Source of the DNA: Alphaproteobacteria bacterium
GTDB taxonomy: Bacteria; Pseudomonadota; Alphaproteobacteria; Rickettsiales; SXRF01
Direction: 5' to 3'
NCBI GenBank assembly: GCA_020049775.1
Contig: JAGVLO010000003.1
Coordinates: forward strand, 186,001 to 250,000
Length of the DNA stretch: 64,000 bases
Position numbers and translations under genes: made by a program. This document shows positions 8,956 through 19,272 of this stretch, piece after piece. Position 1 is the stretch's first letter; each line of letters starts with the position of its first letter. Below the pieces are notes generated by a model that saw only the letters and a program-made list of their open reading frames with translations, did not search any database and had not been told where the DNA came from.

Positions 8956-10683
8956 TCATTTTATTTTTGTAATTTGATATGGGGCTGCGGTTAAACACCA
9001 ACTATTGTTTTTTACAGAATCGCTCATTACTATCAAAGATTCTGCGCTAATTACTCCAGCCATATATACGTGCCTTTCCGGATAGTAGGACATGAGATTG
9101 GAATTTCTCTCTTTCTTATTCAGAGCGAAAACTACTAACGGATTGTTATCTTGCGGCATCACAAATAATACATGTCGGAATTGTTTGTCATTTTCAACAA
9201 ACACCAGTGCTGGCTTTTTAACAGCGCTCATAATGCTATTGTAGTAGTCTATGTTTCCTTCAACAAAATTCTTACCATAATATCGGAACAATTCGCCCGT
9301 GCGCGCAGTGAAGCCATAGATTGTACAGCCAACAATTATCAGTGCAAAAGCACCTACCCAAGCTGCATTACCAGCCCTGACCACATTATGTCTGCGGGCA
9401 AGCGCAGGCATTCTTTGAATCGCCAGCGCGGATAATACGATAACAACTCCAATGGAATCATAGAGGTATCGTGCGCTGAAAATATGAGTCCATATATGCA
9501 GTATGACCATAAGGCTGATACAAGCTGACAGAAAAGTCAATGCCAGCAGGTAGCAATATTTTTTGTGCATTTTGAAAGCAAAGAGGCTGGCGAGCAGAAA
9601 CAGCGAAGGTATAGGCCAGCAGAACAATTCTTCATTCAAGGTGCCGATTTGTTTTGAGGCACGTAGAAGGTCAAGCCAAGGGAACGTAGTGCTGTCGAAC
9701 GATGAAAGCCATCGCGTTGAAAGACCATGCATCAGCCGATAGCCCGTTAGAAACGGCTTGCCTGTTGTCGCCCAGTTATAACCGATATAGAGGAGGAAAA
9801 ACGGTATGACACCAGCAAAAGCAGAAAGATAGCATCTGCTGTATAGAGCCATATTTTTACGCCACATCCATAGCGCATGCACTGCGTATAGTGGTAACAA
9901 TATGATTACGGTGTGTGGGCGGGTAATCAAGAGATAGCCTATAGCAACCCCAGATAGAAACCCGTATTTATAACTACCGAATTTATGAGTTCGTATATAG
10001 AAAAGGATAAAAAGAGTTGTCATGAGCAAAGCTGTCGCATGACTCATGAATTCTGATGACATAAAAACGATAAACGGTGATACGAGCGCTAAGAGCATTG
10101 CGATATAGCCTGTCGTCTTGTTGCCAATTTCTTTACCCAAAAGAAATACGGCCAATAAGGACAATGCGCCAACGACAGGATTTACAATCCAGGGGATGCT
10201 GAAAAACATTCCTATGGCCAGCAGAATGCTATGTCCGGGAGGATACGAGCTGAATAATGTGCTTCCCGTACTAAGAAAGCGCATTTTGAAAAACTCATTA
10301 AACGTGTGTGATGGTATCGTTATGTTACCTGATGCAAGTATTCTTGCGTAAATATAGTGCGCTTGGCTATCTGATACGTGCGGTGTGTTGCTGAAGAGTA
10401 CGGAAGATAATGTGCTGGCTATTAAAATAAATACCGCGCAGCTCAAAAACATTATAATATTCTGCGGCAATTCTGAAGTCTTTATTATGGATTTTCCTGC
10501 CAAAGACAGCAAGCGCCTGCTGACGTGAGAACGCAATGATATTATGGTTATAAATGCTATTACCAGTAGGGTGACCCAATTTAAAAAAAGACTATAATTA
10601 CTCTTGGCTATCAAAGCATGCGTTGGCGCTAACGTGGTGAGACATAATATCAACGTAACTATTCGTTTGAGATATATGTTCAT
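8956..10683 (-). CDS. GT39/ArnT-like membrane glycosyltransferase
   Basis: 575 aa, multiple TM segments; SNTPHVSDSQAHYIYARILASGNITIPSH and SSYPPGHSILLAIG resemble dolichyl-phosphate-mannose-type GT-C enzymes. Confidence 0.7.
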   Translation of the reverse strand: MNIYLKRIVTLILCLTTLAPTHALIAKSNYSLFLNWVTLLVIAFITIISLRSHVSRRLLSLAGKSIIKTSELPQNIIMFLSCAVFILIASTLSSVLFSNTPHVSDSQAHYIYARILASGNITIPSHTFNEFFKMRFLSTGSTLFSSYPPGHSILLAIGMFFSIPWIVNPVVGALSLLAVFLLGKEIGNKTTGYIAMLLALVSPFIVFMSSEFMSHATALLMTTLFILFYIRTHKFGSYKYGFLSGVAIGYLLITRPHTVIILLPLYAVHALWMWRKNMALYSRCYLSAFAGVIPFFLLYIGYNWATTGKPFLTGYRLMHGLSTRWLSSFDSTTFPWLDLLRASKQIGTLNEELFCWPIPSLFLLASLFAFKMHKKYCYLLALTFLSACISLMVILHIWTHIFSARYLYDSIGVVIVLSALAIQRMPALARRHNVVRAGNAAWVGAFALIIVGCTIYGFTARTGELFRYYGKNFVEGNIDYYNSIMSAVKKPALVFVENDKQFRHVLFVMPQDNNPLVVFALNKKERNSNLMSYYPERHVYMAGVISAESLIVMSDSVKNNSWCLTAAPYQITKIK

Positions 10684-10703
10684 ATGATGTTAGGAAAAAT
10701 AAA

Positions 10704-11654
10704 TTAGCTAATATTGGATGGGAACACGGCTTCCTGGCGGAAGTGGAAGCTATACATACGCTCCAAACCTTCCTGCATGTTGATTTTTGGTTTCCAGCCC
10801 ATAGCAAACAGGCTGGTGCAGTCGAGTACTTTGCGCGGTATGCCGTCGGGCAGGGTCTCGTCGGTATTGATATTACCTTCGTAGCCCACCACGCGCGCCA
10901 CGCGCTCAGCGAGTGTACGGATGGAAATTTCCTGCGCCGTACCGACATTGATGAAGTTGGGTGATTCGTATTTTTCCATCAGCATGGACAGCGCATCGGC
11001 CAGATCATCCACATAAATGAATTCGCGCAGCGGGCATCCTGTACCCCACAGCGTCACTTCCGGCACGTCCTTGGTGCTTGCCTCGTGGAAGCGTTGCATC
11101 AGCGCAGGTATGACATGCGCAGCCTTGGGATCGAATGTATCGCCCACACCATACACATTGGTGATGATGGGAAGCACGACGTTAAGCCCGAATTCCTTGG
11201 CATAGCTTTGCGCCATGACGAGCGCGTTTATCTGCGCGCAGAGATAGGGCAGGCTGCCTTGCTCCATTTTGCCGCTCATGAATTCATTTTCCTTGACCGG
11301 CTGTGGCGCCAGCTTGGGATAAATATTCGCAGAGCCGGGTATCAACAGTTTTTCTACGCCGAAGCGGTAACATGCCTCAATGATGTTGGCATGAATGAGT
11401 GTGTTGTCATAGCTGAACTGTGCCGGGTTGGAGCCGCTAGCATATAGCCCGCCGGTGCGTGCGGCGAAGTGGAACACAAACATGGGGCGGTTAGTGCGCA
11501 CATACTCAAACACGGCCTTCTGGTCGCGCAGATCAAGCACGGCATGTGTCGGCGCCAGCACGCGTGTGAAACGGCGATTGGCCAGCAGCCGCTTCATGCC
11601 GCCGCCGATCATGCCCGAACTACCGGTGATGAGAATAGTGCTTGAAGCTTCCAT
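10704..11654 (-). CDS. GDP-L-fucose synthase-like NAD-dependent epimerase (catalytic Lys replaced)
   Basis: ILITGSSGMIGGGMKRLLA Rossmann motif; GSANIYPKLAPQPVKENEFMSG matches the GDP-fucose synthase family; YLCAQ in place of YxxxK. Confidence 0.8.
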   Translation of the reverse strand: MEASSTILITGSSGMIGGGMKRLLANRRFTRVLAPTHAVLDLRDQKAVFEYVRTNRPMFVFHFAARTGGLYASGSNPAQFSYDNTLIHANIIEACYRFGVEKLLIPGSANIYPKLAPQPVKENEFMSGKMEQGSLPYLCAQINALVMAQSYAKEFGLNVVLPIITNVYGVGDTFDPKAAHVIPALMQRFHEASTKDVPEVTLWGTGCPLREFIYVDDLADALSMLMEKYESPNFINVGTAQEISIRTLAERVARVVGYEGNINTDETLPDGIPRKVLDCTSLFAMGWKPKINMQEGLERMYSFHFRQEAVFPSNIS

Positions 11655-11734
11655 GTGGTCTTGTGTAAATGTAATTTATGTGTAAATGTCTTTTTAATGC
11701 CCTGCACTTTATAGCATAAAATCACAGATAGACG

Positions 11735-12634
11735 ATGGATTTTTTAGAAGATAACACGCTGCCCACCGAACTTACCCTGTCTATGATTGAGGCTTCACAG
11801 ATAGGCGCGAAGGAAGCGTTGCGCAACCGCGCCATTGGCCTGCGTGCCCACCAGAAATCGGCTGCCGAAGGTGATATCGTGACCCAGGGCGATCAGGCGG
11901 CGCAGGCGGCCATCTTCAGCCTTCTTCCCGCCAGCGCCATCATTGATGGCATACAGCAGGTAATAGGTTTTCACGCTGAAGAAGGTATGCATGAGGGCTA
12001 TGAATTTCCAGTGCAGGCGCAGTGGCGCTGGTGCGTAGATCCCATTGACGGCACCAAGCCCTACTTCAAGGGCGAGCATTACTGGTCTGTTTCTGTTGCG
12101 CTGCAAAAACTCAATACCGCAGGTGACAACTGGGACAGCCATGCCGGTGTGGTGTACCGCTCTACGGCGGCAGACACGCTGGATGTGTTGCACGGCAAAG
12201 CCTACTGGGCGGAAAAAGGCCGCGGCGCCTACGCGCTGGAAGTAAAGCCGGGTAGGCAGGCGCGTCTTGGTAAGCCGGATATCATTGCGCCGGTGGTGGA
12301 ATGCGAAACCAGTCCAGAAGTTACCACGCCGGAAGCCATTACCTATGCAAAGCACGCGCAGGAAATTTTTAGTGCGCTGGGCCTGGAGACGCATTTCCGG
12401 CGCAGTATCTGCCATTCAGTGTGCGAATTGCTGGAGGGTGAGCGTGCGGCCGTGGTGCAGGGTGTTGGCGGGCCGTTTGACTGGGATATCGCAGCCATTT
12501 CTGTGATTGCCGCCGAAGCGGGCGTACATGCGAAATTCACGCCACGCATATTATTTGAAGGCAAATGGCGCTATCCCGCCATTATGGCGTGGGACAAAAA
12601 ACTGTTTGAGCAGCTTGTGGCGATTGCACCTTAG
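11735..12634 (+). CDS. inositol monophosphatase family protein
   Basis: GFHAEEG, WCVDPIDGTKPYFKG and GPFDWDIAAISVIAAEAG match IMPase metal-binding motifs. Confidence 0.88.
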   Translation: MDFLEDNTLPTELTLSMIEASQIGAKEALRNRAIGLRAHQKSAAEGDIVTQGDQAAQAAIFSLLPASAIIDGIQQVIGFHAEEGMHEGYEFPVQAQWRWCVDPIDGTKPYFKGEHYWSVSVALQKLNTAGDNWDSHAGVVYRSTAADTLDVLHGKAYWAEKGRGAYALEVKPGRQARLGKPDIIAPVVECETSPEVTTPEAITYAKHAQEIFSALGLETHFRRSICHSVCELLEGERAAVVQGVGGPFDWDIAAISVIAAEAGVHAKFTPRILFEGKWRYPAIMAWDKKLFEQLVAIAP

Positions 12635-13650
12635 CGCGTAAGGAAATGGCCACCATCTGTAATGCGCGTACGCCAGTATTCCAGCAGATCTTTCATGGTG
12701 GTTTCAAACGGTATTTGCGGTTTCCAGCCCGTGTGCTGTTCAAACTTGGCCGTATTGGGGATTTGCATGTCCGCATCAATAGGCCGCATACGCTGCGTGT
12801 CCACTTCGATTTTGATTGTATTTTTTACGGGTGACAGGGAAATCAAAAAATCGAGCATTTCCCCTATCGTACAACTATACCGTCCACCAATATTATAATA
12901 TTCACCTGCCACAGGTTTTATAGTCAGCAGCATGTAATAAGCGCGTACCGCATCACGAACATCGGCAAAGGTACGCGTGGATTTTAGGTTGCCAACTTTA
13001 ATGACGGGCGCAATTAGCCCGCGCTCTATCATGGCAATCTGTTTGGCAAAACTGGATTCGGAAAATACGTCGCCCCGCCGCGGACCGGTATGGGTAAACA
13101 TGCGCGTGGTCATTACGTTCATGCCATAGGCTTCAGCATAAAAACGTCCGACGAGGTCGGTGCCGATTTTGGAGATGGCATAAGGGCTGGAAGGGTGAAA
13201 TCCGCACTCCTCATCAATTGGCAATTTATTTTTAGGCACTTTGCCGAATACTTCCGATGAAGCGCAGACATGAATGATGGTGTCTGATTTATACTGCCGC
13301 AATGCTTCCATCACGCGTGATGTACCCTGAATGTTGGTGTCGTAAGTATCTAGCGGCGCTGTAAAGCTGGTCTTAGGATAGCTTTGTGCGGCGAGGTGGA
13401 ACGCATAATCCGGCTGGGCGGCACGTATGGCTTCATTGATGGAGTCGCTGTCACGCAAATCGCCGTACAGCAGAAACAGGCGTTCATTGTTGTTGGCGTG
13501 CTGTAACAGGTGGTTGATATTATCCAGCGGGCTGCGCCAGCGCAGAAGGCCGTATATGTCCCAGTCGGTATTTGCCAGTATGAAATCTGCAAGGTGTGAG
13601 CCGACCATACCGGTAATACCGGTGATAAAGGCGCGTTTTTTAGTCGCCAC
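12631..13650 (-). CDS. GDP-mannose 4,6-dehydratase-like SDR
   Basis: AFITGITGMVGSHLADFIL; CASSEVFGKV; SSPYAISKIGTDLVGRFYAEAYGMNVMTTRMFTHTGPRRG. Confidence 0.85.
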   Translation of the reverse strand: MATKKRAFITGITGMVGSHLADFILANTDWDIYGLLRWRSPLDNINHLLQHANNNERLFLLYGDLRDSDSINEAIRAAQPDYAFHLAAQSYPKTSFTAPLDTYDTNIQGTSRVMEALRQYKSDTIIHVCASSEVFGKVPKNKLPIDEECGFHPSSPYAISKIGTDLVGRFYAEAYGMNVMTTRMFTHTGPRRGDVFSESSFAKQIAMIERGLIAPVIKVGNLKSTRTFADVRDAVRAYYMLLTIKPVAGEYYNIGGRYSCTIGEMLDFLISLSPVKNTIKIEVDTQRMRPIDADMQIPNTAKFEQHTGWKPQIPFETTMKDLLEYWRTRITDGGHFLTR

Positions 13651-13763
13651 ATGAACCTTCCTGTTAAATCATTAATGCTGGCATTACATTAGGAATAATC
13701 CGTAATGTCAATCTTTTGCGCTGGCCATTGTGCTGAATAATCGGCTGTGATAATCTCGCGCGC

Positions 13764-15308
13764 ATGAGTGCAAACACAAACAAAAAACTCGATTCCGATA
13801 TCAAAACCCGCATGTCCGTGTTGTTTGAAGTGCTGGGCGGCACTGTGGATTTGAAGGTGGCGGACGGGCTGGAAGTAACGTGTGCGGCCGATGGTAGCGT
13901 GATTGCGCAGCTTGCCACCGACAGTAAAAAAACTGTGGACCAGAAAGCCGCCACCGCCCGCAAAGCACAGAAAATATGGTGTATGAAAAGCCGTGTCCAG
14001 CGCGTGGCCCTGGTGGAAGCGTTGTCAGCAGCCATTAAGGAACACCGCGAGCCGCTGGCCACATTGATTACGTTGGAAGTCGGCAAAACACTCAAAGAAG
14101 CCTACACGGAGGTGGACGGCTCTGCGGATATCCTCGCCAAGACCATCAAGGATGTAAGCCTGCCGGAATTTGGCGGTATGCTGCGCGCCAAGGAGCGCCC
14201 GCCGGTGGGCATTGTCGGGCTGATTACGTCGTTTAATTTTCCTCTGGTGGTTGCTAACTGGAATATGGGCGCAGCGCTGGTTGCGGGTAACGCCGTGCTG
14301 TGGAAGCCGTCGGAAAAAACGCCGCTGGTGGCGCTGGGCTATAAATGTGTGTTTGACAAGGTAGCGGGCGGCAACTCTGATTTATTGCAGATGATTGTGG
14401 GCAAGCGCGATGTCGGCGAGGCACTGGTTGCCAGCGAGGAGGTGGACATGGTGAGCGCTACCGGCAGCGTGGCGATGGGCAAAGGCATCAAGGCGACGCT
14501 TTCCAAGAAATACAACAAGGGCGTAAAACATATATTGGAACTGGGCGGAAATAACGGCGTTATCATCACTGAAAAAACCAGCAGGCCACACCGCGAATGG
14601 GCAATAAACGCACTGCTGACATCATTCCTCGGCACGTCCGGCCAGCGCTGCACTAACACGCGGCGCGTGTTCATTCACCGCAGCGTGTATGACGAAGTGT
14701 GCGAATATTTCAAAATCAAGCTGGATACGTTCATTGCATCAGGCGCAATACAAAACCCGCTTTCTGGTGAATCAAACGAATATGGCTACGGGCCGCTGAT
14801 TGACCGCGACGCCTTCCGCCGCTTTGAACACGCCAAGCACCGCGTGGAGATGGAGGGCGGCCTGACTGTGCTGGGTACGCGGCTGCTGCAGGCCGAGTAC
14901 CCGAATGCGTATTACGTTGAACCGGCACTATCCTTCCTGCCATCGCAGACGGCTATCATGCTGGAGGAGACTTTTGCACCTATCCTCTATCTTGTGCCTT
15001 ATGACGGTGAGGTGGAGGTAGCGGCGGCGCTGGTGAACGCGCCTGCCAATGCAGGACTGGTGAGCGCTATTTACACACAAAATCAGGAAGAAGCGGATTG
15101 CTTTGCGCATCTTAGCGAAGCAGGGCATGTGCTGATTAATTCACCCAAGGGTACGGGTACGCCCGCTTACGGCATGGGCTTTGGCGGCAACAAGGATTCC
15201 GGCGAGGGTGAAATTCTCAATAGCTGTGATCCGCTGCAGGCCTTCACGCGTGACGGGCATTTCACCCGCATCGCGCAGAATAAAGACATAGTTATGGATG
15301 TGGTTTAA
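13764..15308 (+). CDS. aldehyde dehydrogenase family protein (ALDH7-like)
   Basis: GLITSFNFPLVVANWNMGAALVAGNAVLWKPSEKTPL; ELGGNNGVII; GQRCTNTRRVFIH; EETFAPILYL. Confidence 0.9.
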   Translation: MSANTNKKLDSDIKTRMSVLFEVLGGTVDLKVADGLEVTCAADGSVIAQLATDSKKTVDQKAATARKAQKIWCMKSRVQRVALVEALSAAIKEHREPLATLITLEVGKTLKEAYTEVDGSADILAKTIKDVSLPEFGGMLRAKERPPVGIVGLITSFNFPLVVANWNMGAALVAGNAVLWKPSEKTPLVALGYKCVFDKVAGGNSDLLQMIVGKRDVGEALVASEEVDMVSATGSVAMGKGIKATLSKKYNKGVKHILELGGNNGVIITEKTSRPHREWAINALLTSFLGTSGQRCTNTRRVFIHRSVYDEVCEYFKIKLDTFIASGAIQNPLSGESNEYGYGPLIDRDAFRRFEHAKHRVEMEGGLTVLGTRLLQAEYPNAYYVEPALSFLPSQTAIMLEETFAPILYLVPYDGEVEVAAALVNAPANAGLVSAIYTQNQEEADCFAHLSEAGHVLINSPKGTGTPAYGMGFGGNKDSGEGEILNSCDPLQAFTRDGHFTRIAQNKDIVMDVV

Positions 15309-15326
15309 TTCATCTAGGAAATATTT

Positions 15327-15857
15327 ATGAAAAAATATTTTACATTAGTAGTGATGATTTCATTGATTGCCTGCCAGCTCGTTCCAAAGACGTTGGATGA
15401 ACAATTCTCTGAGGCATGTATAAATGGTGGCTATCAAAAAGACTCAAAAGATTATGATGATTGCATAAAAGCAGCGTATAAGGCTTATGATGACGAGATA
15501 AAGAAAATACAAAAAGCTGAAGCTGAATACAGAGAAAAAATGCGTAAACAGCAGTTAGCAGCAGATGCTAAGAAATGTAACGAATATGGTTATAAAAAAG
15601 GTAGCAATGGCTTTGCCGATTGCATGTTGAAAATTGAACAATCAAGAATTCAACAACAGCAACATGAACAAGCTATTGCGTCTCAACAAGCAGCAGTGGC
15701 GCAGCAAATTGAGGCACAAAGGCAATTAAATGCTCTTCAATATTTACAGAATTACAATTTACAACAGCAAGCGATTCAGGCACAGCAGAATCAGCGGGTG
15801 CAAATGAACTGCACTACTAGCCAAATGGGTGGGTTCGGTAACATAAATTGTTACTAA
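15327..15857 (+). CDS. putative Gln-rich lipoprotein
   Basis: MKKYFTLVVMISLIAC lipobox; Q-rich coiled region; two GYxKxSxxxxDCxxK-like segments. Confidence 0.6.
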   Translation: MKKYFTLVVMISLIACQLVPKTLDEQFSEACINGGYQKDSKDYDDCIKAAYKAYDDEIKKIQKAEAEYREKMRKQQLAADAKKCNEYGYKKGSNGFADCMLKIEQSRIQQQQHEQAIASQQAAVAQQIEAQRQLNALQYLQNYNLQQQAIQAQQNQRVQMNCTTSQMGGFGNINCY

Positions 15858-15945
15858 ATAAACACGGCTTGAGCAGCAATGCTCCCCTGCCATTTAATGT
15901 AAGCCAATTTAATAAAATAAAATAAAACGCCGTGTAAAGAACGGT

Positions 15946-16425
15946 TTAAACAGCCACAGTGTAATCGGGTGTTCCGGCTTCTTTACGCGCTTTTTCTTTG
16001 TCTGCAGCGCTCTGATCCGGTGCGACGGTTGTCATCTGCTGCGCACCCTTCTTTTCCGGATTGCCGGCGCTCAATTTTGCTTCCAGTGCCGCTGATTCTT
16101 CCGGCGTTACGGAATTGCTGTAGGATGGCTGTGCGGGGGCTTTTCCGTCACCGGCTACAGCTTCTAGGCCAGCGGCCACAAGACCAGCCGTTGCCTGAAC
16201 AGTAGCTGTTGCCAGTCCGACAGGAGCTGCTACCAGCGCGGCCGCAGGGTGCATGGGGAATTTCTCAAAGCTGCCATCGCCACGTCTGACACCACCTTCT
16301 ACGCCTTCGTCAGACGGCCTGCCTGCCATAACGCTGCTTGCTCCGAATGTAGGATCAAATTTTGCAGTGAATGTTTCTTTGATTGTTTTCCAAGCGCCAC
16401 TGAACAGATTTCCACTCGTTGACAT
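15946..16425 (-). CDS. hypothetical protein (159 aa)
   Basis: Intact ORF; Ala/Gly-rich; no domain recognised. Confidence 0.5.
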   Translation of the reverse strand: MSTSGNLFSGAWKTIKETFTAKFDPTFGASSVMAGRPSDEGVEGGVRRGDGSFEKFPMHPAAALVAAPVGLATATVQATAGLVAAGLEAVAGDGKAPAQPSYSNSVTPEESAALEAKLSAGNPEKKGAQQMTTVAPDQSAADKEKARKEAGTPDYTVAV

Positions 16426-16544
16426 AGCAATTCTCCTAATATTAACCTTTGAGCCTATTATACTGTAGCATTGTTAAGGTTTTATTAAGGGAATAAAATT
16501 ATATTATAATGTTATATCAGCGGGTTATTGCTGAAGACTGAGGC

Positions 16545-17777
16545 CTAATCGAGATTCAGTTTCATCTCGCCGACATGGCAGGGATAACAGAATTTCACGC
16601 TGCCGATTTTATCGGCGGTCACCGGCCACGGGCCAACGGCGGGGTCTTTATCATAGAGCGCTGCCGATTTGCTGACAAAAATGCCCGAAAAACTTTCCGG
16701 CGCGTGGAAAGCAACACCGGAAGGAATGGCGACTGCTACCACATCATCTTTAGAAATGGCTTCCATTTCGTCATACTGGTAAACGGCGTAGTGCATTTCG
16801 CCTGCGGGCTTGGTACTGAATTGTGCCACGCTTTGCAGCGCCCAGTGACCGTCGGGACGGCGCACAATCACCGTGTCGCTGCGCTCGGGTACAGAGGCCA
16901 GCGCCTCGCAGCGTCTGGCCATGTAGATTTTATCATCGCCATGCAACACGCCGTGATGCGCGAGGTCGGCATAGGTGATGCGTGGGCGCACGCCGTAGCG
17001 TATGAACACACCATCTTCTTTTGCTTCCAGCGGCGCAACTGCCGTAATGCCGAGTGTGTGCAGCAGCGCCAGTGTAAAGGCAGCCGCCGTAGCAGGGGCA
17101 TCGGGCGCTTCGTGGCGTCCGGCTTCGATACCGGTCTGGCTTTTGATATTGGGCAGTGGCGTGAGTATGGTTTTAAACGTTTTGACCTGCACGCTGGTGG
17201 AGGCATGGGCGGAAATAGCTTCGGCCAGCTCGGTCAGTAGATTGCGGATAGGAGTGTATTTCAGGTCGCGGTCATGCTTGTGGTCGGTGATACACACCAT
17301 GTTACCGCGCGCGGAATGGATATCGGCGATACCCCAGATGTGCTGCCCTAGCGTAAACAGTTCCTGTGCGCGGCGTGTGTGGTGGTCGGCGGCGTCACGC
17401 GTCATGAAATCCACGGGGATACGGTTCATGTCCGGCAGCAGGCGGCCATCACCGGCAAGGCCACAGCGATAGGCGTCGCGCGTTTCCTGCCGCGCATGCG
17501 GGTCTTTCAGGTAAGCATCGAAATATTGGGCAGCGGCCAGCGGGTTGCCGATAGCACCGATAACGGGTTTTGCGAGCAGCCCTGCTTCGGATAGCGCCAT
17601 GGCCAGCGCGATGCCCGCGAGACCCGGCGGCTCGTTGCCGTGCATTTGCGCCAGAATCATGAACGGTGCGCCTTGTTCTTTTGCGGGAATCGTGAATGCG
17701 GCGGGAATGATTTTTCCGTCAATGGTGATGCTGCTTTGCGCTACAATATCGAATATTTTTTTAAGATCATGAATCAT
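16545..17777 (-). CDS. succinylglutamate desuccinylase/aspartoacylase family protein
   Basis: MILAQMHGNEPPGLAGIALAMAL (HGNE zinc motif); IWGIADIHSARGNM. Start taken at MIHDLKKIF (17777); the longer ORF reaches 17903. Confidence 0.8.
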   Translation of the reverse strand: MIHDLKKIFDIVAQSSITIDGKIIPAAFTIPAKEQGAPFMILAQMHGNEPPGLAGIALAMALSEAGLLAKPVIGAIGNPLAAAQYFDAYLKDPHARQETRDAYRCGLAGDGRLLPDMNRIPVDFMTRDAADHHTRRAQELFTLGQHIWGIADIHSARGNMVCITDHKHDRDLKYTPIRNLLTELAEAISAHASTSVQVKTFKTILTPLPNIKSQTGIEAGRHEAPDAPATAAAFTLALLHTLGITAVAPLEAKEDGVFIRYGVRPRITYADLAHHGVLHGDDKIYMARRCEALASVPERSDTVIVRRPDGHWALQSVAQFSTKPAGEMHYAVYQYDEMEAISKDDVVAVAIPSGVAFHAPESFSGIFVSKSAALYDKDPAVGPWPVTADKIGSVKFCYPCHVGEMKLNLD

Positions 17778-17877
17778 AAGCGCTTTTTTGAAAAAAGCGG
17801 CATGAAAAGCGCTGCTGTTGGCGCAGGCGGAAAAATCATGGTTGAAAATGTCGCGTAAAAGCTGCCCTATAGTCGTC

Positions 17878-19272
17878 ATGTCACCCATCGTAAACGATAG
17901 CATTCAGGAAGTCATCTTTGTTGGTATGCCCGGCCCAACGCACCATTACAGCGGGCTGTCAGTGGACAACGTGGCTTCAAGCATCAATCGCGGCAATATT
18001 TCTAACCCAAGGCAGGCGGCATTGCAAGGGCTTGACCTTGTGCGCTTGCTCACGTCATTGGGTATTACGGCGGCGATTCTGCCGCCACAGTTGCGCCCGC
18101 ATTTGCCGCTTTTACGCTATCATTTTTCCGGTAATGATGAATCGGTGATATTGCAGGCAGCGCGCAAGTCGGAAGGCTTGCTGGAGAGTGCCTCGTCGTC
18201 GTCGGCGATGTGGGTGGCCAATGCCGCCACCGCCACGCCGGGCATCGATGCCAAGGACGGCAAGCTGCACCTGACCACCGCCAATCTGTTCACCAATGTT
18301 CACCGCCGTATTGAGGCAGAAGATACGCACCGTGTGCTTTCCGCAATTTTTGCCGATGTGCCGGACAGTATCGTGCATGCGCCGCTGTCGGCAGCGGCTG
18401 GCCTGAAGGACGAGGGTGCGGCCAACCATATGCGCCTGTCGCCCAGCCAGGATGAGCTAGGCCTGCATATATTTGTGTATGGATCAGACGGGCGCTCGCG
18501 TGATCCGGAAACGGCGCGCCAGACTATTTCGGCTTCGCGCGCGGTAAAAGCCCTGCACGGTATCAGTGACGCGCAGGCGCTGTTTATGCGCCAGAATCCG
18601 GCGGTGATTGAGCAGGGTGTGTTCCATAATGACGTGATTGCGGTGAGCAACGAAAACCTGCTTTTGGTGCATGAAAAAGCCTATGACGGCGAAAGTCACA
18701 GCATGGAAGTGATAGAACACGCCTACGCAGAATTGCACCCGGGCCGCAAACTCAACATAATCATGATTGGCGAAAAGGATTTGTCGGTATCGGAGGCGGT
18801 GCATACCTATTTCTTCAACAGCCAGATTGTCAGCAAGCGCGGTGGCGGTATGGCGCTGATTGCGCCCATAGAAGTAAAAGAATTATATGGCGGTAAGGCA
18901 GCTTCAATCATGGAGCGCATTTGTGCGGCGCGTGACAACCCGATTGAAGAGATGCATTTCATCGATCTGCGCCAGAGCATGCGCAATGGCGGTGGCCCTG
19001 CCTGCCTGCGTATGCGTGTGCCGATGACGGATGTGCAGCGCTTGGCGCTGGCTGGCGGTGCTGCCAATGTCGTTGCCAGCGATGCGCTGCTGGAAGGGAT
19101 TGAAGGTATTATCGAATCATTTTACCCCGAGAGGCTCTATCCCAGCGATGTAGGCAACCCCGACCTCTACCATTGTTGCCAGCATGTGCTGGGTGAAATG
19201 GAAAAGCTTATGCGCCTTCCCCTGCTTTCGGGGGCGTCTGGGACGCTGGCGTCTGCGGCGCCGATGGCTTAG
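17878..19272 (+). CDS. astB: N-succinylarginine dihydrolase
   Basis: VGMPGPTHHYSGLSVDNVASSINRG; SSSSAMWVANAATATP; FHNDVIAVSNENLLLVHEKAYD; MRNGGGPACLRMRVPM. Confidence 0.93.
   Translation: MSPIVNDSIQEVIFVGMPGPTHHYSGLSVDNVASSINRGNISNPRQAALQGLDLVRLLTSLGITAAILPPQLRPHLPLLRYHFSGNDESVILQAARKSEGLLESASSSSAMWVANAATATPGIDAKDGKLHLTTANLFTNVHRRIEAEDTHRVLSAIFADVPDSIVHAPLSAAAGLKDEGAANHMRLSPSQDELGLHIFVYGSDGRSRDPETARQTISASRAVKALHGISDAQALFMRQNPAVIEQGVFHNDVIAVSNENLLLVHEKAYDGESHSMEVIEHAYAELHPGRKLNIIMIGEKDLSVSEAVHTYFFNSQIVSKRGGGMALIAPIEVKELYGGKAASIMERICAARDNPIEEMHFIDLRQSMRNGGGPACLRMRVPMTDVQRLALAGGAANVVASDALLEGIEGIIESFYPERLYPSDVGNPDLYHCCQHVLGEMEKLMRLPLLSGASGTLASAAPMA

Noticed and set aside
17818-17877. N-terminal extension of astB
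   Set aside because: The family starts near VIFVGMPGPTHHYSG; the extension overlaps the AstE-like gene in antisense.
19208-19272. 65-bp convergent overlap of astB and SDR 3' ends
   Set aside because: Real but ordinary tail-to-tail overlap in a compact genome.
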